In this document: one piece after another, positions 1-9,416 of the stretch
Numbering within the stretch: the stretch's first letter is position 1
Layout: the number at the start of each line of letters is the position of its first letter
The notes under the pieces: generated by a model
The model's input: the letters and a program-made list of their open reading frames with translations, nothing else
The model's database searches: none
What the model was told of the DNA's origin: nothing
Translations under genes and position numbers: made by a program
Origin: an uncultured Chthonomonas sp.
GTDB taxonomy: Bacteria > Armatimonadota > Chthonomonadetes > Chthonomonadales > Chthonomonadaceae
DNA: 41,380 nt
NCBI GenBank assembly: GCA_903919615.1
Contig: CAIXIX010000255.1
Coordinates: 1-41,380, forward strand
Reading direction: 5' to 3'

Positions 1-1818
1 CATCGGCTTTTCTGCCCAGCACCGGGGCCAGGCGCTGCGCCACTCGCCACTGGCTAGCCGCTGAACTGCGTCTGGCGACCAGTACTCATCAACGGGAGTG
101 AAGTCCGTATAGTTGGAGTAGAGCCCGCTGTTCCAGCCCAGGCCGCGCTGATGCTTTATGTAGCCGCGCAGCGCTTCATCTCCCCCTTTGCCGGGGGCAG
201 CTTTTGTACGGAGGGTGAAGCTTTCTCCTCCATCACGCCAGGTTATCTCATGGTTGCACTGAATGAGGCGATCGATCCCGTAGGCGTGGATCATTTCGCT
301 GCGTTTCATTTCTGTGCCGTAATCCGCAGGCCCCCAACTCTCCTGCCATAGCCGATCAACTGCATCAGCAGCATGCAAGCCCACGGGGTTCGGAACTACT
401 GGCAGTGCCTCTTCGAAACGGGGGGTTACGGTTAGAAACAGCCGCTCGTACATTGGGTTTCGCTTGCCGTCTGTGCGAGGGTTGTACAGAATCGATCCGT
501 TGATTTGTGCAGTTGTCCCGCCCGCCGTCTCCGCGCCGGTAAGGTCAGAACCGTTTGAGCGGTACCAGTCCGGCCAGATTGATGTGTACACCCAGCGTTT
601 GCCCGTTCGTGATAGCAAAATTGATGGGTTTGAGCCGCCGTAGGTAATGGGTGGCACGTAGATTGTCCGGGGCTGGGATACTCCCGTGATCTGGCCCAGA
701 GATACCTCTCTGGCATCGCCACTGGGATTGGCGATATCCACTAAGAGAGACTTTTGTCGGATTTGGAGCGTTAACACGGTGCGGTCGCTATAGGTTGCCG
801 TAATCTTTTGCCCGGTTTGAGCTGCGCTAACAAGATTGCTCGCTACGTCTTTCACATTCCTTACGGCGCCGCCGTCCATCAGGTTGCCGCTGGCAATTCC
901 GTCTACTGATGCCGAGATTCCGGCAAGGCCTTTAGCGGGATCAAACAGGTATCTGATTGCTGCGTCGCTTCCAAGGTAGCTGAAGGTGAACGTTGTCCCA
1001 GTTCGGCCAACACTATTTTGAAATGGACCTGCCATCTGTACAGGCAGGATGGTCTCCTCGCGGTTTGGGAATGGCAGCCTTCCGGGTCCGACGTTGCCGC
1101 CAGGTGACTGGCCGGGAAATAGGGTAAGGTTGCGCGCCGGGCGCGCCGCAAACTTGAGCGGTGATAGGCTCTCTCGGTAGAAGCGAATGGAGTCGAAATA
1201 GATCGCACGCCATTCTGATTGCCATCCGCCAATGACTTCGATCGAACAAAGCTGTGCCGGCCCGATTGTTGGTGTAAAGCGCCTGTGCATCAGCCACCAC
1301 TCTTCCCACCGGATCGTATCGACGCTAATCGGAAGATCGGCGCCAGATGTCAGTATGAGATGCAGCACCACACTTACCGGCGGAGTGCCCGGAGGGTTGA
1401 CCCACTCCCATCGATTGCCATATAGCCACATATCGATACTGTCTGAACCACTTGGAATAGTAATTGGCTTGGGTAGCAAAATCCGCACAGATGCTGGGGA
1501 TGTGGACCGACCATTGCCACGGTATCGAAGCGCTGCAACCGGCCGATCCCAAATGTTTTGAGCACGCGAAGCGGCAAGTGTCGCCTGGGCATCGGATGAG
1601 ACTTGGAGCGTCCAGCCAGTAATGTCATCGAAAGTAAGCGTGGGTTTACCCGTCTCTTTTCGGTTCGCCCACACCATCTCGTAGGGACGCTTGCCCGGTT
1701 TCTCGCTAGAGTCTATGCGTGAGGTAACCTCCTGCGCATTTGCCCGGATGTTAGCGATCAACAGCAGCAAGATCAACAGCACACAGAGATATCGCCCGCG
1801 TATGTAGCTATTCGACAT
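1..1818 (-). CDS. Secreted glycoside-hydrolase-like protein, truncated by window edge
   Basis: Reading the minus strand from ATG at 1818 gives 606 codons with no stop before the window edge, so the C-terminus is missing. AAGGAAG lies about 10 bases before the ATG. The product starts with a signal peptide (LCVLLILLLLIANIRANA, roughly residues 11-28), then a beta-rich, carbohydrate-binding-like region (about 50-220) and a second beta-rich region (about 250-430). After about residue 470 a probable catalytic barrel begins, with segments such as NYTDFTPVDEYW near residues 567-578, a style seen in barrels of large alpha-glycosidase-like proteins. I do not recognise a precise family. It starts 42 bp after the beta-helix gene that ends at 1861, so the two probably form one transcript. 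Coding status is well supported by open length, signal peptide and SD; the glycosidase assignment is an inference. Confidence 0.8.
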   Translation of the reverse strand, partial: MSNSYIRGRYLCVLLILLLLIANIRANAQEVTSRIDSSEKPGKRPYEMVWANRKETGKPTLTFDDITGWTLQVSSDAQATLAASRAQNIWDRPVAALRYRGNGRSTSPASVRILLPKPITIPSGSDSIDMWLYGNRWEWVNPPGTPPVSVVLHLILTSGADLPISVDTIRWEEWWLMHRRFTPTIGPAQLCSIEVIGGWQSEWRAIYFDSIRFYRESLSPLKFAARPARNLTLFPGQSPGGNVGPGRLPFPNREETILPVQMAGPFQNSVGRTGTTFTFSYLGSDAAIRYLFDPAKGLAGISASVDGIASGNLMDGGAVRNVKDVASNLVSAAQTGQKITATYSDRTVLTLQIRQKSLLVDIANPSGDAREVSLGQITGVSQPRTIYVPPITYGGSNPSILLSRTGKRWVYTSIWPDWYRSNGSDLTGAETAGGTTAQINGSILYNPRTDGKRNPMYERLFLTVTPRFEEALPVVPNPVGLHAADAVDRLWQESWGPADYGTEMKRSEMIHAYGIDRLIQCNHEITWRDGGESFTLRTKAAPGKGGDEALRGYIKHQRGLGWNSGLYSNYTDFTPVDEYWSPDAVQRLASGEWRSAWPRCWAEKPM

Positions 1819-1860
1819 TTTTGGGGGCTTCCTTAGAAACTAACCGAGACCTCGCCGCTC

Positions 1861-3135
1861 CTAGTCGCCTGCGTTATCATTTATCTTTACGCTGCCCGCG
1901 CTCTTGTTGGATATCTTAACCGGGCCATGCATGATATTGCCCGTGATCACTGCGCGCTTCACGCCGGGGCCCAGCTCAATCTGCGCTTTATTGTCGCGAA
2001 ACTCGCAGCCCCGGATCAGCACGGAGCCATTATTGGCAATAATTGCGGGTCTCCCATCCTTCGCCTGCAAATCCCATTGCACGAAGGTGCAGTCGCTAAA
2101 ACCCACGGTGCCTCGTCCCGAAATGCTTGCAATCTGGCTGCAGGGTCCCCAGAAGGCACAGTTGACAAAACGCACGGAACCGGAGTGGCTCTCCGTTACG
2201 AGTACCTCTATTGGATTAGGGCCGTGGAACGAGGTGAACTCACCGTTTGTGATGAGGATGCCAAACGGAGCGCTCTGATCCACCAGCACAGCGTTCCAGC
2301 AATCATCAGCGCCGATGCCAAGGAAATTGCCGTTCGTTGAACCAGTCTTCGTCTCCATAAAGTGGTAACCCACCTTATATCCAAAACAGAAGGTGTTCAG
2401 TACATACTGCCAGTCTGTTCTTCCGAATATAAAGGCCTCTCCGTGGGCCATCTGCCAGTCGTAGAGCGTCGGAGTCATGCTCCACCACGGATTGAAATGA
2501 ATGTTCTCGAGGCGGCCGATATCATAAATCGAGTCGATATATACGCCGCGCCTAATTGGTTGACCCTGAACATTACGAATGAGGTGCCGCTCATTCTGGG
2601 AAGCATCGATCCCGTTATATGGGTTTAACATCTCAACATCGGTTACTGCCGGGTTCTTGCCCCGCATCGCGATGGCCCACGGGTAAGGTGTCGGTTCAGT
2701 GTCCGGCTTCTGATCGGGATAGTAAAGCAATACGCCTTTCAGAGTACAGTTCGTGTTGAGGGTAATAAATGGTGCGCCATCCTCTTTGCCGGCATTTTCT
2801 GTAATCAGAAATGTTGTGCCATCGTCGCCTGGCTTTGGAAAGCCTTTATCACGCACTCCGTTGTGCGCAGGTACGGACTGCCAGGCGCCAGCGATCGTGA
2901 TATTTGCCGGCATCTCCAGATGACCCGCAAACCTGTAAGTACCGCGTGGTGCCTCGACCGTGCCGCCCTCTTTACCGAGCGCCGCCATCGCCGCCTGGAA
3001 CGCAGCGGTATCGTCGCCTGTGCCGTCGCCCTTAGCTCCGTACTGTCTAACGTTTACCGTACCATTTACTGGATTATTCGGGGGAGCGGACATCGTTGCG
3101 GAAACGGCGGCTATCGCTGCGAGTTGTGCGATCAT
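1861..3135 (-). CDS. Secreted pectate-lyase-like beta-helix protein
   Basis: 424 residues from ATG at 3135. A longer reading frame extends to 3300, but the added residues are Arg-rich and lack export character, while the 3135 ATG has AGGAG about 8 bases upstream and opens directly into a short hydrophobic leader (MIAQLAAIAAVSA). Residues about 24-80 carry the N-terminal signature of the Pectate_lyase_3 / GH28-like right-handed beta-helix family: VNVRQYGAKGDGTGDDTAAF, then GGTVEAPRGTYRF. The remainder is repetitive short beta-strands with Asn-rich turns. Members include polygalacturonases, phage depolymerases and many uncharacterised secreted proteins, so the substrate cannot be set from sequence. 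It probably shares a transcript with the gene starting at 1818. A decayed relative of the same family lies at 10869-11264. Confidence 0.85.
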   Translation of the reverse strand: MIAQLAAIAAVSATMSAPPNNPVNGTVNVRQYGAKGDGTGDDTAAFQAAMAALGKEGGTVEAPRGTYRFAGHLEMPANITIAGAWQSVPAHNGVRDKGFPKPGDDGTTFLITENAGKEDGAPFITLNTNCTLKGVLLYYPDQKPDTEPTPYPWAIAMRGKNPAVTDVEMLNPYNGIDASQNERHLIRNVQGQPIRRGVYIDSIYDIGRLENIHFNPWWSMTPTLYDWQMAHGEAFIFGRTDWQYVLNTFCFGYKVGYHFMETKTGSTNGNFLGIGADDCWNAVLVDQSAPFGILITNGEFTSFHGPNPIEVLVTESHSGSVRFVNCAFWGPCSQIASISGRGTVGFSDCTFVQWDLQAKDGRPAIIANNGSVLIRGCEFRDNKAQIELGPGVKRAVITGNIMHGPVKISNKSAGSVKINDNAGD

Positions 3136-3488
3136 CTTTGATTCTCCTGAGGGCAAATCGATCTGCGAAACGACTTGGCCCGTTACTGTCTTCCTTGGCC
3201 TTTCCCGCACTCTTCTCTCACGCGACTGCCGAATCCTGTGCACGAATGGGGCAACCTGATTGCCCTGTGGCATTTGCACAACTCGACGTGATCCACGCAC
3301 CTCAGTTCCGCCGGATACGGCGACAGTGCCAATGGATCGTTGGGAACTATCGAAGTAACGCGGTTGTCAATAAAGTGCGGATAGATTCACTCGTAAGGTG
3401 AGGTAATATCCGTGATTGGTTCGTTCACTATAACTAACACAAGAGCGAACGTCATTATTCTGCTTGCCCCGGGGAGGGCTTACATACC
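3136..3488. other. Intergenic region between divergent genes
   Basis: 353 bases separate the beta-helix gene (minus) from the small plus-strand gene at 3489, so promoters for both should lie here. An imperfect inverted repeat is visible: GGTTCGTTC at about 3418-3426 and GAGCGAAC at about 3448-3455, flanking an A/T-rich TATAAC (3429-3434). It could be an operator for the plus-strand gene, but no consensus -35 element is placed correctly. No RNA gene seen. Confidence 0.3.
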
Positions 3489-3797
3489 GTGTCTATACTG
3501 CCTGTGCTAACCCAAGCGTCAAAGACGGCGCGTGATGCGGTGAGTACCTGTACATTCGCCGCCGATGATACGTACAAACTTGTACTTGCAGCTGTGCTCG
3601 AGGATTGGACCACAAACGGGAACCAGACCTGGGGCCATACCGATATCGTTATCCTTCAGAAAGTTATTGCGGATTGCCATAAAGTCGCTACCGGTCATCG
3701 TCCCGAAGTTCAGTCTCCTGTCTATGCGGTGTTGCTTAAAGGTGCAATGGATGGATGGGTAAAGAGCCGCGCTTTGGCTGCAGCTTCAACAGCGTGA
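3489..3797 (+). CDS. Small protein of unknown function
   Basis: 102 residues starting at GTG 3489; GGGGAGGG lies about 13 bases upstream, slightly far for a ribosome binding site. The product is a soluble, helix-rich protein with no signal peptide or membrane segment, two Cys, and an Ala-rich C-terminus. I recognise no family. The frame is free of stops and has no competing long frame, and its composition is protein-like (amphipathic segment TYKLVLAAVLEDW), so it is probably real but remains hypothetical. It precedes the secreted protein gene starting at 3878 by 80 bp on the same strand. Confidence 0.5.
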   Translation: MSILPVLTQASKTARDAVSTCTFAADDTYKLVLAAVLEDWTTNGNQTWGHTDIVILQKVIADCHKVATGHRPEVQSPVYAVLLKGAMDGWVKSRALAAASTA

Positions 3798-3877
3798 TTA
3801 GAACGATATTCTCTGCATCATCACACTGAACCTGTTTGCCTGTCACTGTGACCGTGGTTCTCACTGGAGTGTGTCCT

Positions 3878-5380
3878 GTGCTTTTTGTACGCTATCCTTC
3901 TGCTGCGCTCTGCATCCTTGCGCTGCTTGCTCCTTCCTGCCTGCACTCTCAGACTGCACCAGCTCATTTCACACCAGAGCCGCACGGCACGGATTCGCCA
4001 ATCATCGCGAAAAAGTCGGCCGATACGCCAGATTTTTCATGGTATCGCGAGATCGTTTCACGCATACCACCCATGAAGGTAGATCGCGGAGCGGTGCCTC
4101 CAATGATCACATGGGAAGGGTTCGGTTATGATCCACTTACTGCCGAACAGTATAGAGAGCTGTTGGCTCGCGGATTTGCTCAGAATCTCCATCTCGACGA
4201 AAAGCTAATTCCTGCAGCGCTGGCGATGCAGGCTGCTGGCAGCCCTGTGATCTTGATGCAGGGCGGTGGAGGCGCTTTCCCTTCTGATCAGGCTGGCGAC
4301 ACTTCGGTTTGGACACATCAGTTCGAAGCAGGGTACAAACCAACCGAAGGCGCCCGGCCATGCCTTTCCATTACACTCGGCTGGGCCAAGGAAGCGGATC
4401 ACATCCGGGGCACTCTCCGCAGATTCAAGGAGGCAGGTGTCACAGTAAATGGGGTTTGGATGGACTGGGAAGGCGATCCTCTTTACGGCAAGGATCGCTA
4501 CGATCAGGCAATTCACTGTACCCGCTGTCGCGCCTTGCTGCCGGCTCGAGCGCTAGCGAACAGGGCTGCTTTTGAGGCGTTTTGTCGGCGGCGATTTGTA
4601 GAGCTTATTGGCGCCTATCTTGCTGCGCCGGTTCTCGAAATCTTCCCCGGATGCTCTGTCACAAACTGGAATGCAATGGTTTCCACTCCAGATAGGAAGC
4701 TGACAGATTGGGATTACGACGTAATCGATCCATCGATGCCAGCCTTCTTTACCCACACAAACCCGTCTGCGTATGGTGATACCACCTGGTGGCGGCTCTG
4801 GAAGCCGGAGTACCGTAACGACCAGGAGCATGTGGACCGGTTCTGGATGTATCAACTTATCCGCCAGCCGTCGGATGAAGCGGTCAATCGATTGAAGTGG
4901 ATGCCTGAGAAGACGACATTGCCCTGGGTGGCGCGCTGGCTTCCGGAGCACGACAAGTACCAACTGCCGGTGATGAGTCGCTCTCGGTATCGCGAACTTC
5001 TTCGGCACCTCTGGCTGCGTGGTGCCACAGGAATGCAGGTGTTTAATCCAAAGTTTAAGGGCTATGAGCAGATGGCCGTTTTCGAAGTGGAAGACGCTGC
5101 CGCCGTCTACCGGGAGATGATGGCGTTTCACGAGCTCATCGAAAAGGGTGAGCCGATCAATCTCAAGTACCCTGGCGTTCAAGACGCTGCACCGCTCTGG
5201 TCTGGGCTGAGAAACGGCAATCGAGCCGTGTTCAGAGTGTTCTCGCCCACGCAAGGTAAGACCGATGTGACCGTAACGGTCTGGCCAGACGTTATCTTGA
5301 AGGTAAAAGCCGACTCGTCTGGAGCAACCTACACGGTTGAACGCAACGGCGCTGCGATCAAAGTCAGCAAACCGAAATGA
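3878..5380 (+). CDS. Secreted TIM-barrel-like putative glycosidase
   Basis: 500 residues from GTG 3878, chosen because GGAG sits at 3866-3869, 8 bases upstream, and the start gives a clean signal peptide (VLFVRYPSAALCILALLAPS). An upstream TTG at 3836 would add 14 residues with no SD. The mature protein has alternating hydrophobic strands and helices consistent with a TIM barrel, including GSPVILMQGGGGAF and an acidic strand end VWMDWEGDP around residues 200-210 that is a candidate catalytic site. A CTRC motif follows shortly after. The last ~70 residues form a small beta domain, as in many glycosidases. I cannot assign a CAZy family. The propeller-GH123 gene lies 317 bp downstream on the same strand. 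Confidence 0.75.
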   Translation: MLFVRYPSAALCILALLAPSCLHSQTAPAHFTPEPHGTDSPIIAKKSADTPDFSWYREIVSRIPPMKVDRGAVPPMITWEGFGYDPLTAEQYRELLARGFAQNLHLDEKLIPAALAMQAAGSPVILMQGGGGAFPSDQAGDTSVWTHQFEAGYKPTEGARPCLSITLGWAKEADHIRGTLRRFKEAGVTVNGVWMDWEGDPLYGKDRYDQAIHCTRCRALLPARALANRAAFEAFCRRRFVELIGAYLAAPVLEIFPGCSVTNWNAMVSTPDRKLTDWDYDVIDPSMPAFFTHTNPSAYGDTTWWRLWKPEYRNDQEHVDRFWMYQLIRQPSDEAVNRLKWMPEKTTLPWVARWLPEHDKYQLPVMSRSRYRELLRHLWLRGATGMQVFNPKFKGYEQMAVFEVEDAAAVYREMMAFHELIEKGEPINLKYPGVQDAAPLWSGLRNGNRAVFRVFSPTQGKTDVTVTVWPDVILKVKADSSGATYTVERNGAAIKVSKPK

Positions 5381-5697
5381 TCCGGAAAGTAGGCGCCGAA
5401 TCCTTCCTCTCCGTGTCCTCAACCGCGCCCGAGGGCGGTCTCCGCGCGTTGCGCACAAACTACATCGTGGAGGAGGGTCCGACCGGAAAGAGCCGCTTGG
5501 GCACACAACTGGTATTAACTTCCGAACGACTTTAGGGTGCCCAGCAGGGTGGGAGAGGATAAAGGTGAGGGGGCTACTACGTAGTGCCACTATCGTCAAC
5601 TGAAGTATGAAGCGCCATCAGGGTCGGGAAAACCACCAACTCAAAATCAGTGTGGGATCTAGCCCTGCCCGCCTAAGGTTTTGGAAAGCTAAAGCAA
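5381..5697. other. Intergenic region with two small inverted repeats
   Basis: 317 bases. A GC-rich hairpin at 5422-5439 (ACCGCGCCC / GGGCGGT) follows the upstream stop and could act in termination, but no T-run follows. A perfect 10-bp palindrome ACTACGTAGT lies at 5576-5585. The segment at about 5549-5574 (GGGTGGGAGAGGATAAAGGTGAGGGGGC) resembles a degenerate G-rich intergenic repeat. No gene or RNA supported. Confidence 0.35.
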
Positions 5698-8600
5698 TTG
5701 AAGACATCCGTACGAGCGCAAATGCTGCGCCTTTTTGTCCCCATGCTTGCGTCGATCGCGACTCAAACGATCCATGCTCAGCGTGTAATCGATCCAATCC
5801 CCGGCTGGTCATTAGACATCCAGGGTGCGACCGGCTCACCTGTCGAAGTCCGAGCGAATTCCGTCACCTCTGGCCTGCTCGTATCGAAATCCGAAGGTGC
5901 GATAGTCTTGGTTGGGCCAGACGGCAAAATTACCCAAACGATGCGGATGGATCTGCCTTGCGACTCCCCGTCAGCTGTTGCAGATCTGCGTGGTGACGGC
6001 AAGCTCGAGGTGGTGTGCTCGGACTGTCAGGCATCCGTATATGCCTTCGATCTCAACACAGGGAGTCGCCTCTGGAAGTATACTCAGACTGGTAAGAACC
6101 GAGATTATCGCGTGCCCGTAACGGCCGATCTGGATGGAGATGGTAAGCGCGAGGTCATCATTGCAGACAGCCGTGGATCAATTCGCGTGCTTACACCAAA
6201 TGGCAAGCTGCGAATGCAGGTCGACTCAAGCAAGTACCGGGCGGCCTCGCCAGCAGTCGGAGATATTGGCGCTGGTCGCCGTGGCCTCATCTCAGGAACC
6301 GACGCCGGAGAGATCGATTGTTTGGATCGGACTGGCAGTCTCATCTGGTCACAGCGTTTGAGCGGAGGATACGGACGTGCTTTGCCGGTGCTTGTTGGCG
6401 GAGCCGACCCGATCGCACTTATACCAAGAGTGTTTCCAAACAGCAATCCTGCTCTCCTGGCCCTTCGTGCACGAGATGGCAAACTGCTTTGGACAGCCTC
6501 GGCCGCATCACAAGTGTATCACTCGATAGCAGTAACTTCGCTTGCGCCAGGAGAGGGACAGTCGATCCTCTTTGGCGACAAACATACGCGCCTCTACTGT
6601 GTGGATCTTGCTGGCAAACTGCGATGGAAGACGCAGTTGGATGGGCGCGGCATCTATGTGGTTCCGGCGATCGCTGATCTCAACGGTGATGGCAGAGCAA
6701 CCATTTTTGAGGTAGTTCGCGGCGAGGGAGATAATGGCAAGGTCCTGTATGCATTGGACCATGCCGGGCAGGTGTTGGATTCCATTCCGCTCCCAGGTGG
6801 GGGCGGAGCGGCGCCACTCCTGTGTCGTTTTGCTCCTGCGGGACAACTGCAACTGATTACGCTCGCAGGCAAGAAACTCTCATCCTACAATATCGCGCAG
6901 AGACCGGGAGCTAAACCGTTGTGGTCGGGCTTGCGGAACGACTCTGCTTGTTCCGGGGAAATTGACGGCGCAAGGCCGGTAAAGCAACCGCCGCTCGCGC
7001 TGTCGGCCCAGCGATCCAGTACGGAGGCAGCTTCTAAGCCGAACTTCAAAACAGATGACGTTGCGGTGGTAAACACGTTGCTGGCCACTGTTCCCCCTTC
7101 AGGTTCGTTCGGCCTGCGCATGGCGTCTCCAGATGGAACGGTACATGTGCGCATTGTGCGTCCCGGCGATCCGCGGGATCTCACTGATCTGCTCCATAAT
7201 GCCTTGGTTGCACCCGGTAATTATATGGTCGACATTCGTGCCGCAGACCGCGATGGCGTGATACAGCCTCTGTCCGTCGTGCGTGTGGCCTATCTCGGTC
7301 GGGAGCTGTTGTGTGGCAGAGCGCTTGCAGAACTTGGCAGACAGGTTCCGTTCGTTTCAGCTCAACGTCCAGAGTTTGAAACTGCTCTCAATACCCAACT
7401 TATCGGCGCCACATTGGATCTGCACGATGCGAGAGGGCGCACTGAAGCGGCGCTGTTCGATTCCTGTCAGGATCGCTCGGAACACGCTGCCGCGCTAGTT
7501 GCCATCTGTCGTGAGCTGCTCTCCAGCCCGTCCCTTCTTGTACGCCAGCTTTCAAATCCGTGGAAAAATCACATCCAGCTTGATCTACTTAAGCAGGTTG
7601 AGACCGGGCCGGTTCGAATTGAGATGCCTGGAAACAGTTTCTTGTCAGCCGCAGTTTCAGTGACTAACCTGGCGTCGGCAACCATTAACCTGCATGCGGA
7701 GTCTTCAGAAGTTGGCGTCCCGCAGTCTGCTATCGCAATCCGAGACTGTGTTCGCATTGTGCCCTCCGCCACCGGAAACGTAGTGGAAGATCCGTTGCCG
7801 TCTCTTACTGGAGGTTCGACGGTGCGCCTGCAGCCCGGTGAGTCGCACAAACTCTGGCTCACCTTTTGCTCGCGGGGGATGGTCCCGGGAACCTATCAGC
7901 TGAACCTCCGGTGCGGAGATCCAGGCTCTATCGCAGCTCCTACCGACACACCTATTACGCTCGTTGTCCTCCCGGTCGCTCTGCCGCAGCATCAGGTCTA
8001 CCGACACATTAACTGGCTCTATCTCGCCTCCATCCCAGACCCGTTGATGAGAGAGAAGACGCTTCGCGATGCGCTGGATCATGGCACAACGATCTTCAAT
8101 GTTCCTTCATGCAGCGTAAACTTGAACCGATCCGGCGAGATCGTCGGATCTGAGACCACGTTGCACGATTCGATCATGGCGTCCATTAAGGGCAAAGCTG
8201 AGGCTGCTATCAACGGAACGGTGGGCCTCAACTGGCCTGCCGGGTTCTCACCGTCGCCAGAGCTGTCCTCGACCACACTGGCCCGGGCCATCAGGTGGTA
8301 CGCCGAACACATGCGCTCCATAGGTTTTACCTATTCGGAATATGCGCTCTACATCACCGATGAGCCAGGTATTGTTGGCGCCGATACCAGCTACCTTGCT
8401 TTTGTGGACCAGGTGCATGCTGTGAAAGCGGCAGATCCGCAGATGCGTATTTTCTGCAATCCGGCCGGAGGCGCATCTGCACAAGTCCTGGCTCCGATCG
8501 CTGATGATGTGGACATCTGGTGCCCCGATATGCACCTGGTGAAGACGCAGCCAGTGGAGCTTCAAACTCTATTCAAACATAAGGGCGAGTACCTGCACTA

Positions 8601-9045
8601 TGAGGCTCCTGCCGATCAGCGAAGCCTTGATCCCCTGGGCTTCTACCGAATGCAAGCCTGGGTTGCCTTCCAGTACGGTATGATTGGCGGCGGCTACTGG
8701 GTCTATAGCGGCGCATCAGATTGGTATCCGGATCCTAACCGAAACGGTGAGTATGGCGCAACATATCCCACGCCGGATGGCCCGGTGCCATCGAAGCGGT
8801 GGGAAGGCACCCGCGAAGGGATACAGGACTTCGAGCTCATCCGGATGCTGAGAGACAAGGCTCACGCAAAGGGCGGCTCAGCCGGAGACCGTGCCCTTAA
8901 GCTCATCGATGAAGCGGTGGCATTCGTAACAAAGAACCAGGATTACGCAAACGATATCACACGGCAGGCAGCACCCTTCGCGCCAGATTATCAGATATGG
9001 ATGCTGTACCGCGAAAAAATCATCAGGGAGTTGATGGCAAAATAG
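5698..9045 (+). CDS. Secreted beta-propeller / GH123-like (DUF4091) fusion protein
   Basis: 1115 residues from TTG 5698 (GGAAAG upstream); ATG 5722 would also give a signal peptide but has no SD. Signal peptide about 1-28 ending IHAQ. Residues about 30-420 form a PQQ-/VCBS-type beta-propeller with repeated DxDGDG-type loops (ADLDGDGKREV, ADLNGDGRA) and aromatic strand ends such as RLWKY. A beta-sandwich linker follows (about 470-770). The C-terminal barrel (about 780-1110) carries YALYITDEPG with the adjacent acidic pair Asp888-Glu889, and the DUF4091-like ending PSKRWEGTREGIQDFELIRML. In GH123 N-acetyl-beta-galactosaminidases the catalytic pair is an adjacent Asp-Glu; activity here is inferred, not shown. 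A paralogue with the same architecture lies at 13464-16904. Confidence 0.85.
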   Translation: MKTSVRAQMLRLFVPMLASIATQTIHAQRVIDPIPGWSLDIQGATGSPVEVRANSVTSGLLVSKSEGAIVLVGPDGKITQTMRMDLPCDSPSAVADLRGDGKLEVVCSDCQASVYAFDLNTGSRLWKYTQTGKNRDYRVPVTADLDGDGKREVIIADSRGSIRVLTPNGKLRMQVDSSKYRAASPAVGDIGAGRRGLISGTDAGEIDCLDRTGSLIWSQRLSGGYGRALPVLVGGADPIALIPRVFPNSNPALLALRARDGKLLWTASAASQVYHSIAVTSLAPGEGQSILFGDKHTRLYCVDLAGKLRWKTQLDGRGIYVVPAIADLNGDGRATIFEVVRGEGDNGKVLYALDHAGQVLDSIPLPGGGGAAPLLCRFAPAGQLQLITLAGKKLSSYNIAQRPGAKPLWSGLRNDSACSGEIDGARPVKQPPLALSAQRSSTEAASKPNFKTDDVAVVNTLLATVPPSGSFGLRMASPDGTVHVRIVRPGDPRDLTDLLHNALVAPGNYMVDIRAADRDGVIQPLSVVRVAYLGRELLCGRALAELGRQVPFVSAQRPEFETALNTQLIGATLDLHDARGRTEAALFDSCQDRSEHAAALVAICRELLSSPSLLVRQLSNPWKNHIQLDLLKQVETGPVRIEMPGNSFLSAAVSVTNLASATINLHAESSEVGVPQSAIAIRDCVRIVPSATGNVVEDPLPSLTGGSTVRLQPGESHKLWLTFCSRGMVPGTYQLNLRCGDPGSIAAPTDTPITLVVLPVALPQHQVYRHINWLYLASIPDPLMREKTLRDALDHGTTIFNVPSCSVNLNRSGEIVGSETTLHDSIMASIKGKAEAAINGTVGLNWPAGFSPSPELSSTTLARAIRWYAEHMRSIGFTYSEYALYITDEPGIVGADTSYLAFVDQVHAVKAADPQMRIFCNPAGGASAQVLAPIADDVDIWCPDMHLVKTQPVELQTLFKHKGEYLHYEAPADQRSLDPLGFYRMQAWVAFQYGMIGGGYWVYSGASDWYPDPNRNGEYGATYPTPDGPVPSKRWEGTREGIQDFELIRMLRDKAHAKGGSAGDRALKLIDEAVAFVTKNQDYANDITRQAAPFAPDYQIWMLYREKIIRELMAK

Positions 9046-9416
9046 GATTCATCCTACGCGCTTGACTCCGTCGCCCGCCATCCGTCAGGAGGAGCATTGG
9101 CCCCTCTCCACGGGAAAATGAGACATGAGGTGGGTGACGCTTTCAGTTAGTTGCGCCTTATTCGCTTGTTCCCCTCATTCTTCGGGCTCGAAGAGGGAAC
9201 CCGGTGGGGTGAGGACTCTATCTACTACCTGTCGATCACGTTTCTGAGCTTACAGGCCGACTAACAAAAGCAGCGACTTCAGCCAATCTGAGATCTGGCA
9301 GCCCACCGTAAATCTCGCTCAATTCGCACATAGCGTTCGACGAACAGAGAAGCGACTGCGCGGTCTCGGCGACCGAAGTCCGGCGATCTCAAAAGATGCC
9401 AGCTGTCTCCCCGCAA
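9046..9416. other. Intergenic region between convergent genes
   Basis: 371 bases between the ends of two converging genes. The only clear structure is the hairpin listed at 9168-9200. The stretches CCCCTCTCC...GAGGTGGGTG (about 9099-9137) and GGTGGGGTGAGG (about 9203-9214) look like degraded intergenic repeat sequence. No gene or RNA supported. Confidence 0.3.
9168..9200. terminator. Possible terminator hairpin between convergent genes
   Basis: GTTCCCCTCATTCTTCG and CGAAGAGGGAAC can pair around a GGCT loop with a few unpaired bases. It lies 120 bp after the stop of the propeller-GH123 gene and between converging genes, where a terminator is expected. No T-tract follows on either strand, so intrinsic termination is uncertain. 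Confidence 0.3.

Noticed and set aside
1901-2340. Two plus-strand frames of 124 and 137 residues
   Set aside because: Opposite the beta-helix gene and in overlapping frames of each other; no domain, no SD.
4553-5599. 348-residue minus-strand open frame
   Set aside because: Antisense to the secreted barrel protein at 3878-5380, Arg/His-rich composition, no recognisable domain.
5163-6940. Shared PLWSGLRN peptide in two neighbouring secreted proteins (near 5192 and 6913)
   Set aside because: The codons differ and surrounding sequences are unrelated, so chance or weak convergence is more likely than duplication.
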